Of a DNA stretch of 64,000 bases, positions 1 to 8,600 are shown piece after piece (position 1 is the first letter of the stretch; each line of letters starts with the position of its first letter). Below the pieces are notes generated by a model. It was not told the origin of the DNA and searched no databases. It worked only from the letters and a program-made list of their open reading frames with translations. Origin of the DNA: an uncultured Flavobacteriaceae bacterium (lineage in GTDB: Bacteria > Bacteroidota > Bacteroidia > Flavobacteriales > Flavobacteriaceae); the NCBI GenBank assembly GCA_947493175.1, contig CANLQD010000001.1, positions 902,748 to 966,747 of the forward strand, read 5' to 3'. Position numbers and translations under genes: made by a program.

Positions 1-369
1 GGGGACTTATTTGGTGCGGTAAATGCGCTATTTTCCGCTCTTGCGTTTGCCGTTTTGATTTATACGATTATTCTTCAACGCGAGGAAATAAAACAGAATC
101 GAGCGGAAATTGTTCTAAATAGAAAAGAACTTGAAAAAAGTGCAAAACTGCAGCGCAAAGCTCAGGAAGTTTTAATAAGACAGGTAGAACAAACCCATTT
201 AAGTGCAAAAATGAATGCGATGAGAACTCTTGTAGATTATTATAACAACCAAATTTCAAACCCAAAAAGCACCGAGGAGGTAATTGAAAAGGCTAAGCAA
301 AAAAGAAAGCAAATAATAGTTCAAATTGACCAGCTAATTGACGGGTTGAATGATTCGGATGTAGAATAA
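1..369 (+). CDS. C-terminal part of a membrane-anchored coiled-coil protein (5' truncated by the window)
   Basis: The reading frame is open from base 1, so the true start lies upstream. The visible part begins with one hydrophobic helix (about residues 4-24, ending in LIYTIILQ). A long Lys/Glu/Gln-rich stretch with heptad character follows (QREEIKQNRAEI, LNRKELEKSAKLQ) and the protein ends in NDSDVE. This layout is typical of small hypothetical proteins with one membrane helix and a cytoplasmic coiled coil that occur in accessory regions of Bacteroidota. No catalytic motif is visible and no function is proposed. The 212 bp to the next gene hold nothing I recognise. Confidence 0.6.
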   Translation, partial: GDLFGAVNALFSALAFAVLIYTIILQREEIKQNRAEIVLNRKELEKSAKLQRKAQEVLIRQVEQTHLSAKMNAMRTLVDYYNNQISNPKSTEEVIEKAKQKRKQIIVQIDQLIDGLNDSDVE

Positions 370-581
370 AGCAATCACATTAAATTATTTTTTTTCGAAA
401 CAGTAACTAATCAAAACCCACATCAAAATTGCCCCTCTTCTTCTTTGGTTAAAAGATGAATCCCATAGTGTTGAAAAGGTTATTCCGAATAATACGGTAT
501 AACCAATAAATATCAAAAGAAAACCCTACTTGCCTCTGGAAGAGGAGTAACTTCGCATTTTAGAGATAAACATATCGAGAA

Positions 582-1682
582 TCAGCTCCCTATCCTACCC
601 GTTTTATTCCTTTCCCGATACTGACTTGGGGTCATCCCAAAATGCTCTCTGAAAAGTTTTGAGAAATAGCTTTTTGAACTTAAGCCAAGGGCATATGTAA
701 TCTCACTAAAATTGAGTTCAGTCTCACCGACAAGCCTTCCTGCCTCCTTTAATCTGATATTACGTTCATATTCCCCAACACTCATTCCGTAAATAATGCG
801 AAATCCGTTTTGAAGAATATTGGGATTTATTCCCACTTTGTTGGCTAATTTTTTTAAAGGTATAGGTGCATCTAAGTTTTTAGTGATGTAATCCGCAGCG
901 TTTCTAATGTATTCAATATGTTTGGAGCGGAGAACAGTTCGGTGCTTTTGGTCTGATTTATCATCCAAATATTGCTCCAGATATGCAGTCAATATCTCCA
1001 ATACCTTACCTTCCTGATAAGTTCTTCGCATAAAGCCCGTATACCTGCACTGTACAAATTCATCGATCATTTCGCCGATTGCATAACTATAGGGCGCCAT
1101 GTACGTAAAAGGGACGACCCCTTTGATATCACGAAATAACTCATTCAGCTCTTCAGGCATTTCATCCTCAAAATCAGCGATACGGCTCTCAAACTCCTTC
1201 CGATTTATTTCAATGGTAAAAATTTTACTTTTGGTGTTAGAAGGAATCATAAACCGATGATTGTTTGTCGGCGTGCTTGCAACAATAAGAGTGTGCAGTT
1301 GTGACACGTCTTTGAAGCTGTTCTCCTTTTCTAACTTATGTTTGAATTGCTCTCCGGTATTAAAGATAATTTTTAAAGGATGTACCTTCCCTTTTTCCAG
1401 ATCAAAGTGAAAATCTTTCTGCAGCTGATAGGATGTTCGTACTACTCCAACTCCCTCGGAGAATTTATATGCACAAACTTCTCCTTCTCCAAACGTCTCG
1501 GGCAAATCCAAAACGTATTCATGATGCTCTTTCCGGTACGCCACCCCCAGTGCGTTAGCCATAGTGATGACTACGTCCTCCACGCCGAAATCGGTGATTT
1601 TAAGCCGTTTCTTCAATTTGTAGAAATAAGACCAAATCTCCCGCTCTTTACCAAAGTAGAAAACTTGATTAGGTTGATACAA
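582..1682 (-). CDS. AraC-family transcriptional regulator (subfamily B)
   Basis: Two-part regulator of about 366 residues. The N-terminal ~240 residues form a sensory domain of unknown ligand, shared with the genes at 39514 and 53890 (common landmarks: LKIIFN, then IEINRK, then LFRDIKGV). The C-terminal ~100 residues are a double helix-turn-helix of AraC/XylS type, with KKLANKVGINPNILQNGF as first helix pair and SSKSYFSKLFREHFG near the end. The listed start gives about 22 extra residues compared with the paralogs; an internal TTG at 1614-1616 (product KKRLKITDF) would match them better. It is divergent from the SDR gene across about 500 bp that hold a hairpin and a palindrome. Its target genes cannot be read from the sequence. 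Confidence 0.9.
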   Translation of the reverse strand: MYQPNQVFYFGKEREIWSYFYKLKKRLKITDFGVEDVVITMANALGVAYRKEHHEYVLDLPETFGEGEVCAYKFSEGVGVVRTSYQLQKDFHFDLEKGKVHPLKIIFNTGEQFKHKLEKENSFKDVSQLHTLIVASTPTNNHRFMIPSNTKSKIFTIEINRKEFESRIADFEDEMPEELNELFRDIKGVVPFTYMAPYSYAIGEMIDEFVQCRYTGFMRRTYQEGKVLEILTAYLEQYLDDKSDQKHRTVLRSKHIEYIRNAADYITKNLDAPIPLKKLANKVGINPNILQNGFRIIYGMSVGEYERNIRLKEAGRLVGETELNFSEITYALGLSSKSYFSKLFREHFGMTPSQYRERNKTGRIGS

Positions 1683-2180
1683 TCCGGTGGAGAATGTACA
1701 AATTTTCTTGTAAAACTAAAAGGACCCTAAAAATTCGGGTCCTTAATGATTGCATCAGATCAGGCAAGTTATCCCATGAAGTGCACAGATGCTTAATGGT
1801 AACAGGTAGGGCCTTTCGCAACATCAATGATATGTTAACTAAAGTCAATAACTACACCTTATTTATCCACTCCAATTCTACGACACCAACCTCATTAAAT
1901 GACAAATACGACAGGGGTCGTAGTAAAATGTCATTTTTACGATTTTTTTGATGCCCACTACCCTAGTTCTAAGAAAAATGCCCCTTTTCGGATTACTAGC
2001 TCAAAGATTTCCATGCATACTGGAAGTGTGTTTGACGTCAATCATTTCAAATGAGATGATCATTGTCTTCGTTTAGAAGGCTCCTCATAAAGATGTTCCT
2101 CTTATTTACGTCAAAGTTTTGATGGATGCGGTCAACCCCACCAGTGGCCAAATACCATCTTTGCAGGAAAACAAGTTACG
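1683..2180. promoter_or_regulatory. Divergent intergenic region with a nested palindrome (1897-1936)
   Basis: The ~500 bp between the AraC gene and the SDR gene have no convincing ORF. A nested inverted repeat is visible: AAATGACA (1897-1904) with TGTCATTT (1929-1936) outside, and TACGAC (1907-1912) with GTCGTA (1917-1922) inside. Its place between a regulator and a divergent gene suggests an operator, possibly for the AraC protein. This is inferred from position and symmetry only. Confidence 0.4.
1720..1744. terminator. Hairpin in the leader of the AraC gene
   Basis: AAGGACCC (1720-1727) and GGGTCCTT (1737-1744) form a perfect 8-bp stem with a 9-nt loop. On the minus strand it is followed by TTTAGTTTTA, giving a terminator-like form only ~38 bp before the AraC start. 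It could be an attenuator or a terminator of a transcript coming from further upstream. Confidence 0.45.
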
Positions 2181-2924
2181 ATGAAATTGATAGATAAAGT
2201 TATCATCATTTCCGGGGCATCCAGTGGCATCGGAAGAGCTACTGCTAAGTTACTTTCCCGAAATGGAGCAAAAGTGGTGCTTACAGCAAGGAGACTGGAA
2301 CGGCTGCAAAAGTTGGAAAAGGTTATCACTGATATGGACGGTGAAGCTCTAGTGGTATCGGGCGATGTTACCAAAAAAAATGATTTTAAAACAGTAATTA
2401 ACGAAACCCTGAAAAAATTTGGAACTATTAATGGCCTGGTCAACAATGCCGGGCTCATGCCCTTATCCTTCATAAAAAATCTTCATACGGACGAATGGGA
2501 CACCATGGTCGATGTAAACATTAAAGGAGTTTTGAACGGCGTATCGGCCGTACTACCGACGATGTTGGAAAATAAAAGCGGACATATTATCAACATTGCT
2601 TCGAGCGCTGGTAGAAAAATATATCCTGGAGGAGCGGTATACTGCGCCACCAAAGCTGCTATTCGCATGTTTTCAGAAGGATTGAGACAGGAACTTTCGC
2701 CGACCTTTGGTATTAATGTTACTTCCATAGAACCTGGCTTTGTCACTACCGAGCTGATGAAGACCATTACCGATGATGAAATAAAAGAGCAGCTAGCCGA
2801 AATGACCGAAATGACCCCGCTAGAACCAGAGGACATCGCGGAAGCGATATTGTACGCCTTGACACAACCGGCGAGGGCAAATGTCAACGACGTGTACATT
2901 ATGCCAACAGAACAAAAACAATAA
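2181..2924 (+). CDS. SDR-family oxidoreductase (classical short-chain dehydrogenase)
   Basis: Complete 247-residue classical SDR. The NAD(P)-binding motif GASSGIGRA is at residues 12-20, NNAG at 88-91, the catalytic Ser in NIASSAG near 141, and YxxxK as Y154/K158. It is expected to reduce or oxidise a small carbonyl or alcohol substrate in the cytoplasm; the substrate is not readable. The basic residues after beta-strand 2 (TARRLERL) point to NADP(H). The stop is 3 bp before the next gene, so the two are likely cotranscribed. It lies divergent from an AraC regulator, which may control it. Confidence 0.92.
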   Translation: MKLIDKVIIISGASSGIGRATAKLLSRNGAKVVLTARRLERLQKLEKVITDMDGEALVVSGDVTKKNDFKTVINETLKKFGTINGLVNNAGLMPLSFIKNLHTDEWDTMVDVNIKGVLNGVSAVLPTMLENKSGHIINIASSAGRKIYPGGAVYCATKAAIRMFSEGLRQELSPTFGINVTSIEPGFVTTELMKTITDDEIKEQLAEMTEMTPLEPEDIAEAILYALTQPARANVNDVYIMPTEQKQ

Positions 2925-2927
2925 GAG

Positions 2928-3167
2928 ATGGGTAGGCCCAGCATAAAAAATGAAAAACAATACGAAGCTTTGAGAAACCAGGGCTACGGTAAGGAAAAGG
3001 CTGCTCGAATCGCTAACACCCAAAATGCCGGAAAAAACGGAGGTAGTTCCGAAAAATATGAGAAACGAAGCAAAAAGGAGCTGTACGAGCAGGCCAAAAA
3101 AATCGGCATCGATGGCCGTTCAAAGATGGATAAGGAAGAGCTGATCGATGCACTAAGAAACCATTAA
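2928..3167 (+). CDS. Small Rho-N/SAP-like domain protein
   Basis: 79 residues, highly charged. The N-terminal half (GRPSIKNEKQYEALRNQGY, then KEKAARIAN) resembles small DUF7218-type proteins. The C-terminal ~35 residues (SKKELYEQAKKIGIDGRS followed by KEELIDALRNH) match the helix-extended-helix of Rho termination factor N-terminal/SAP domains, which bind nucleic acid. It follows the SDR gene by 3 bp. Proteins of this type are often found among stress genes. The role is unknown; RNA or DNA binding is inferred from the fold. Confidence 0.75.
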   Translation: MGRPSIKNEKQYEALRNQGYGKEKAARIANTQNAGKNGGSSEKYEKRSKKELYEQAKKIGIDGRSKMDKEELIDALRNH

Positions 3168-3262
3168 ACTGCTCCACCATTCGGGAGATTTCGTAGCACC
3201 TTTTGAACTGTAACGAACAGCTACTCCCAAAACACAGATTTCACCTATTAAAAGTAAGTCAA

Positions 3263-3985
3263 ATGATTACGACAGAATTGGATACCTCGACCATCATTGA
3301 GGATTTAAAGAAAAATGAGGTCGGTAAGGCGGTGCAAATTCTGCCGGACACCTACGCCATTAAAATCAAAAAGCAACGATATAGAACAGGAAACAGCTAC
3401 TTTGTAAAGCACCTCAATCAACGGGACGTATTGCTCATCGATACTGTACACAATGCGTCAAAGCAAACACTGAAGTCATTGATGGAAAAAGGATATAACA
3501 TCGCAGGGCTGTTACTTACCCATGGTGATTTGGTATCCCAGGCCTATATAGACTTGGAGACCTTATCCAAAATGATAGACGCACCTATTTTTATTCATCC
3601 GTTTGACTCTGGGACGCAACATAGTGCCACTTTGGATATCACGGAGCCTCATGCCCTTTTTGAAGCCTTTTCCCTTAAAATTTATAATTATCCCGGTCAT
3701 ACCGGGGGAAGTGTCTTGATCTACAGTGAAATCAACAATGGTATGTTGTTCACTGGGGACTGTGCCGTAGGCGCTCCTTATGAAGATGCCGATTTTTATT
3801 TTGAACGACCCCCAATCGAGGATATTTCAAAAGATGTGGGTTTGGCCGTCAATTGGAAACGCTTTGTGCTTCCGTTTAAACACATTCTTCCATTACATGG
3901 AAAACCCCAATTCTATCTAACCGAAGGAGGTCAAAAAAACGTGATTTTACAACTAGGCAAAGACGTCCCTACATCGTCGTTGTAA
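3263..3985 (+). CDS. Metallo-beta-lactamase-fold hydrolase with a degenerate metal motif
   Basis: I place the start at the ATG at 3263 (product begins MITTELDTS); an upstream TTG at 3203 would add 20 unlikely residues. Fold landmarks are LLLTHGD, YPGHTGGSV, FTGDCAVG and ILPLHG, matching the core strands of MBL-fold hydrolases. The usual HxHxDH motif reads H-G-D-L-V, so only the first His of the motif is present, while the later His (PGHTGG), Asp (TGD) and His (PLHG) remain. Metal binding may therefore be mononuclear or altered. The substrate is unknown. It is probably transcribed alone or with the nitroreductase 42 bp downstream. Confidence 0.8.
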   Translation: MITTELDTSTIIEDLKKNEVGKAVQILPDTYAIKIKKQRYRTGNSYFVKHLNQRDVLLIDTVHNASKQTLKSLMEKGYNIAGLLLTHGDLVSQAYIDLETLSKMIDAPIFIHPFDSGTQHSATLDITEPHALFEAFSLKIYNYPGHTGGSVLIYSEINNGMLFTGDCAVGAPYEDADFYFERPPIEDISKDVGLAVNWKRFVLPFKHILPLHGKPQFYLTEGGQKNVILQLGKDVPTSSL

Positions 3986-4027
3986 TAAGGTTGTTAAACT
4001 GGAATAAAACTTATAAAATTATTATGC

Positions 4028-4639
4028 ATGACAGCTATAGAATCACTACACTTAGAAAAAAAGGCAAAAACAGATTATCAAATTTTCCCATTGCTTCAAA
4101 TGCGATGGAGTCCACGTACGTTTGAGGATAGGGAAATTCAGGACCAGGAACTTAAGCAACTGCTAGAGGCAGCACGATGGGCGGCCAGTTCTTACAACAG
4201 ACAGCCATGGCGTTTCATTTATGCCAAAAAAGGGACAGAAGCCTACAATCGGATAGTCGATTGTCTCAGCGACTTTAACAAACGATGGGCAGCCACGGCC
4301 CCGCTACTACTTTTGAGCGCCTACAAGGAAAAGACCGAAAATGGGGATGATAATTTTCATGCTTTGCACGATTTAGGCTTGAGTTTAGGTAACATGGGCA
4401 TACAGGCACAACATATGGGCATTGGTATGCATCATATGGCCGGTATCGACTGGAAGAAGGCGCAGGATTTGTTTGAAGTACCCGACGGTTTTCATATCAC
4501 CACGGCGATTGCCATTGGTTACTACGGAGGAAATGTGGAAAATCTTCCAAAGGATTTACGTGAACAGGAGGTACAGGAGCGTACGCGCAATCCGATTACG
4601 ACCTTTGCCTTTGAAGGGAAATGGAAAGAGGAATCATAA
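4028..4639 (+). CDS. Nitroreductase-family flavoprotein
   Basis: 203 residues of the FMN-dependent nitroreductase family. The N-terminal FMN phosphate-binding segment RWSPRTF (about residues 27-33) and SSYNRQPWRFIYA (about 53-65) are standard for the family; the C-terminal part contains TAIAIGYYG. Members reduce nitroaromatics, quinones or related electron acceptors with NAD(P)H in the cytoplasm. The physiological substrate is not evident. The length is normal and the gene intact. It follows the MBL-fold gene by 42 bp on the same strand. Confidence 0.9.
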   Translation: MTAIESLHLEKKAKTDYQIFPLLQMRWSPRTFEDREIQDQELKQLLEAARWAASSYNRQPWRFIYAKKGTEAYNRIVDCLSDFNKRWAATAPLLLLSAYKEKTENGDDNFHALHDLGLSLGNMGIQAQHMGIGMHHMAGIDWKKAQDLFEVPDGFHITTAIAIGYYGGNVENLPKDLREQEVQERTRNPITTFAFEGKWKEES

Positions 4640-4860
4640 GAACAGGACAAAAAATCGAACAAGTTGTCCTTCAGAATATAAATTACGAGGAACAAAGATA
4701 AAAACGGTCTAAAACTTGATGAATCTCCATAAGATTCAGCCATGAGAACTTATTGAATAATCATCGGAATATTCGAATGCGATGGGTCCTAAAATGGCAT
4801 AGAAATAAAAGAGTAGGAAATGATAGCTACCGAACCGATAACAATCTAAAATAGTAAAGA

Positions 4861-5160
4861 ATGCAATTTATATTTGAATATCACAGTGTCAGTAAGAGTG
4901 AACGATTAGAAACTTTCGCCCGAGAAAAACTAGAACACTTGCAGACCAAGTTTGACTTTGTACATCGTGCAGACGTCTTTTTTAAGAAGGAAAATCGAAG
5001 TGATGGGGAGGAACAAATCTGTGACATACGATTAAGTTTGCCAGGGCCAAGAATTTTTGCTTCTACCAATGCAACTTCATTCGAGTCTGCCATCGCCGAA
5101 ACAGTTAGGGACTTGGAAGACCAATTGCGAAAGCAAAAAGAGAAAATGAAACTCAGATAG
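4861..5160 (+). CDS. hpf: Ribosome hibernation-promoting factor, HPF/RaiA family
   Basis: 99 residues, the short HPF/RaiA type. It starts MQFIFEYHSVSKSERLETF, has a central basic helix-containing region, and ends with the second amphipathic helix (FESAIAETVRDLEDQLRKQ) and a basic tail. The family binds the decoding region of the 30S subunit and stalls ribosomes in stationary phase or stress. The flanking gaps are 221 bp upstream and 481 bp downstream, so it is probably monocistronic. It fits the stress-related gene content of the window. Confidence 0.88.
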   Translation: MQFIFEYHSVSKSERLETFAREKLEHLQTKFDFVHRADVFFKKENRSDGEEQICDIRLSLPGPRIFASTNATSFESAIAETVRDLEDQLRKQKEKMKLR

Positions 5161-5641
5161 CTTGGATGGTGCGACGAAAATTTGGTAAGGACTTTATCAG
5201 AACTAAAAGTTTACCCAAAGTGCTATGACTACTAAAGATAAAAGCAAAAGTATAATGAACACATTATAATTGCGTTTTTGTTTTTTTTTTCGTTTTCTTA
5301 GTGATAAGCTCAACGTAGTGCCATATGATTGTAGAATAAAGAACGCACATGCCAGCGAAAGACATTGGTTCATTCGGTAAAATTTTTTGCGTAAATACAA
5401 GATTATGGTTTTTAGTGGCTTTATGGTTTAAAAGTTCTTTAGTGCTGTTTTCCAATATGGTAAAATCTTAGAGAGATGGATTTCATGCACATCCCGGATC
5501 TCTAGATACGAGATTAGTACATTTATAACATCGAAGATTAATAACTGGACGTACATGCAAGAAAGTTTACCAAAAAAATTATAGAACTATCACAGCCAAT
5601 GCTATTTTGACCATCCTTCTTTTTACGACATCCCGCTGAAG
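5161..5641. other. Intergenic region of 481 bp
   Basis: No gene is well supported. On the minus strand a TTG-started frame ending at 5203 would encode about 36 residues with a Lys/Arg-rich N-terminus and one hydrophobic helix (NVFIILLLLSLVVIALWVNF), like a small single-span membrane peptide; the poly-A tract makes this weak. The rest is AT-rich and probably holds the tamB promoter. Confidence 0.4.
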
Positions 5642-8600
5642 ATGAATAAAAAGAAACGCACATATCGAATTGTAAAACGCATCGCGAAAGTATTGGCAGT
5701 GCTTTTAATTTTATGTGGGCTACTGCTTTTGTTTATTAGGAGCCCTTGGGGACAAGGTATCATAAAAGATCGACTTGTTTCCTTTATTGTTGAAAAAACA
5801 GGCGCAACACTAACCATAGAAAAGCTGTTCGTCACTTTTTCGGGAAATTTGGAAATACAGGAACTATTTTTAAAGGATTTACAGAAAGATACCCTCCTCT
5901 ACTCCGAGAAACTAAATGCCAATATCGCCTTCGGCCCGTTACTTTTCAATAATACCTTGAAAATCAAGGAACTGGAGTGGACAGGTGTTGTTGCAAATAT
6001 CTCAAGGGATGCCGACACGGAGCGATACAATTTCACCTTTCTCCTGGAAGCCCTTACTCCACAGGAACCGGAACCTTCGGAAGAAACTACGGAAAGTACC
6101 TCTTTTTCAGTTGAAAACCTTTTCTTGAACGACTTTCAGATTCGCTATTCAGATGCTTTCCTAGGAATTACAAGCACCGCAGCCTTGGGAGGGCTTCGAA
6201 CGGGCCTGGAAAAGCTAGATTTGGAAGCACTCCGTTTTTATTTCAAGGAGACCGTACTTTCAAATTCCGATGTTTCCTATCTGCAAAGCCAACCCTTTAA
6301 TGACGCCGAACAAGATAGCAAATCGGCACTGCCCCAAATAAAATTCGAGGAGATTCGCCTGAATAAGGTCAAAGCGGCGTACTATTCCGTGCCGGATAGT
6401 ATTGATACAAAAGCCATTATCGACGAGCTGTCCTTAGAAATACCAAATATCGATTTGAATTCCAGCCGTTTTGAGTTCAATGAAGTTGCCCTTCGGAACT
6501 CTACAATAGCTTTGGAGCTTTTAGGGCAGCAGATGGCGGATTCCCAAGGAAAAGATGATACGGAAGCGTTGTTCAAGTGGCCGGACATCCGTATAAGAGC
6601 AGACAACGTCGATTTAAGTGATAACGAGTTTGATTACCAGAGCGCCATCGGCGATTCAACACAAACGGGTTTCGACCCAAACCACTTGCACTTAAAAGGA
6701 ATTGGCCTTAAAGCCAATTTGTTCCAGTACGAACCTGGTCAGGTACAAGTCGATATCAACCAGGTTGCATTTCAAGAAAAAAGCGGCTTGGTCTTGCAAG
6801 CGTTTAGTATGGAGGGCAGCATGGACAACAACACCCTCGAACTGGGCGACTTTAAAATTAAGACCGGGAGAAGCAGTGCCGAGGGTTCTGCGAAATTGAA
6901 ATATGCTTCCGTAAATCAACTTTTCAATGCACCAGAGGTAGTCAATGTCAATATAAATGTACCGTACTTTAAAATAGGGTTGAACGACTTGTTGATTTTT
7001 CAGCCAAATCTGGCATCGTCCGCGCCTTTTGTTACCGCAACACAAGATCCTTTGTTAGGGCAGTTGACGGCCAAAGGTACCTTGAACGAGATGGTCATAA
7101 AGAATACAAAAGTGGAATGGGCAGAACGTACCGCCCTTGAGGTTGAGGGCACGCTGTATCAACCGACGCGCATTGACTCGCTTCATTATAACATCGATCG
7201 CTTTAAGGCTGTTTCGGGACGAAAAGATTTAGAGCGGTTTCCTGATTTTCAAAAAAATTCCCTAGTAGTTCCTGAAAAAATTATACTCTCCGGTACCGCC
7301 TCCGGTTCCTTGAAAGAAACCGTGGCGGATTTACAAGTGGAATCTACTGTAGGTTCCATCGCCTTTCAGGGCCGCGGCGGCTACTCCGACACCGCCTTTG
7401 TCGATGGGACCTTGAGGACCGATAGCTTAAAGCTAGGCAGCCTGTTAGCCAATGAACAATTGGGACTTCTCGAAGGTACCGCGCAAGTATCGCTGTCGGG
7501 TGTATCGGCCCAAGAGCTGAATGGTCGTTTTGGACTCATGCTCTCCAAGCTTGAATGGAATCAATATCAATTTAGCAACTTGGAAGCGGAGGGAACATTT
7601 GACAAGGGCCAAGGCGTTGTGCAAATCAACTACAAGGATAAAAATCTTCACTTCGACTCCCAGACCAAGGTTGAATTGGACAGTACATATTATGATGTCG
7701 CAACCAAGCTGAATCTTAAAGGAGCTGATTTAAATGCACTCGGATTATTGCGACAGAACATTAAAATGGGCGCACAACTAAATGCAGGATTTCGAGGAAC
7801 CGCGACCGACTATACAATCAAGACCCATCTTTCCAACATAGTTGCGGTGCGGGGAAATGAGCAATTTCAGACAGCGGATATCTTAGCAGATATCGAGGTA
7901 GGGTCTTCTTCTTCCCGTGCCGGGATAGAAAGTAGCTTTTTAAATGGTCGGTTACAAACAACTGGGTCCCCTAGCCAGGTCGGTAACGCGCTGACCCGTC
8001 GGTTCGAAGCATATTTTTCAGATAGCGTATCAACCGCAAACACCAAGGATACGATTTCAGCATCAATGGAAGTGAGGCTAACGCCCGAACCTATTCTTAC
8101 CGAAGTGTTCTTGGAAGGTCTCGACCGGCTTGATACTGTTTCGATGAACGCCTCCTTTAGCGCAATTTCCAAAAAACTACATGCAGAACTTCATGTACCC
8201 TATGCTGAATATCAGGGTGCCGTGCTCGACAGTATTCACTTTTTGGTCGACGGGGACGCCCAAGACCTGTCCTTCTCCTCAGGGCTTGCAAGCCTTCGGT
8301 ACGAACCTGTCAACATCCAAAAAACCTACTTTGAAGGAACACTACAAAACAAGCAGCTGTTATTGGATTTCCTGTCCTATGAGGGAAATGAAAAACTGGT
8401 ACATCTCGCCTCTGAAATGCAGTGGAAACAGGATACGTTACAGTTACACATTAACCCCGAAGCACTCATCCTAAACAAAAACCCCTGGTCGATTCCCGAT
8501 GGGAACCATTTGTTCTTTTCTAAAAATAACTTGCACTTTGAGCAAATGCTATTTACCAGAAATGAGCAATTGCTCGAATTGACCAATGCGATTAACGGAA

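Noticed and set aside
1694..1951. Plus-strand ORF of 85 codons in the AraC/SDR intergenic region
   Set aside because: It runs across the hairpin and the palindrome, and its sequence is unlike a protein.
2132..2944. Long minus-strand frames opposite the SDR gene
   Set aside because: They are shadows of the SDR coding strand; the SDR has all its motifs.
5203..5455. Overlapping minus-strand ORFs of 63-65 codons
   Set aside because: They mostly run through AT-rich, poly-A-derived codons, and their N-terminal parts look non-coding; only a short C-terminal peptide is kept as a weak possibility.
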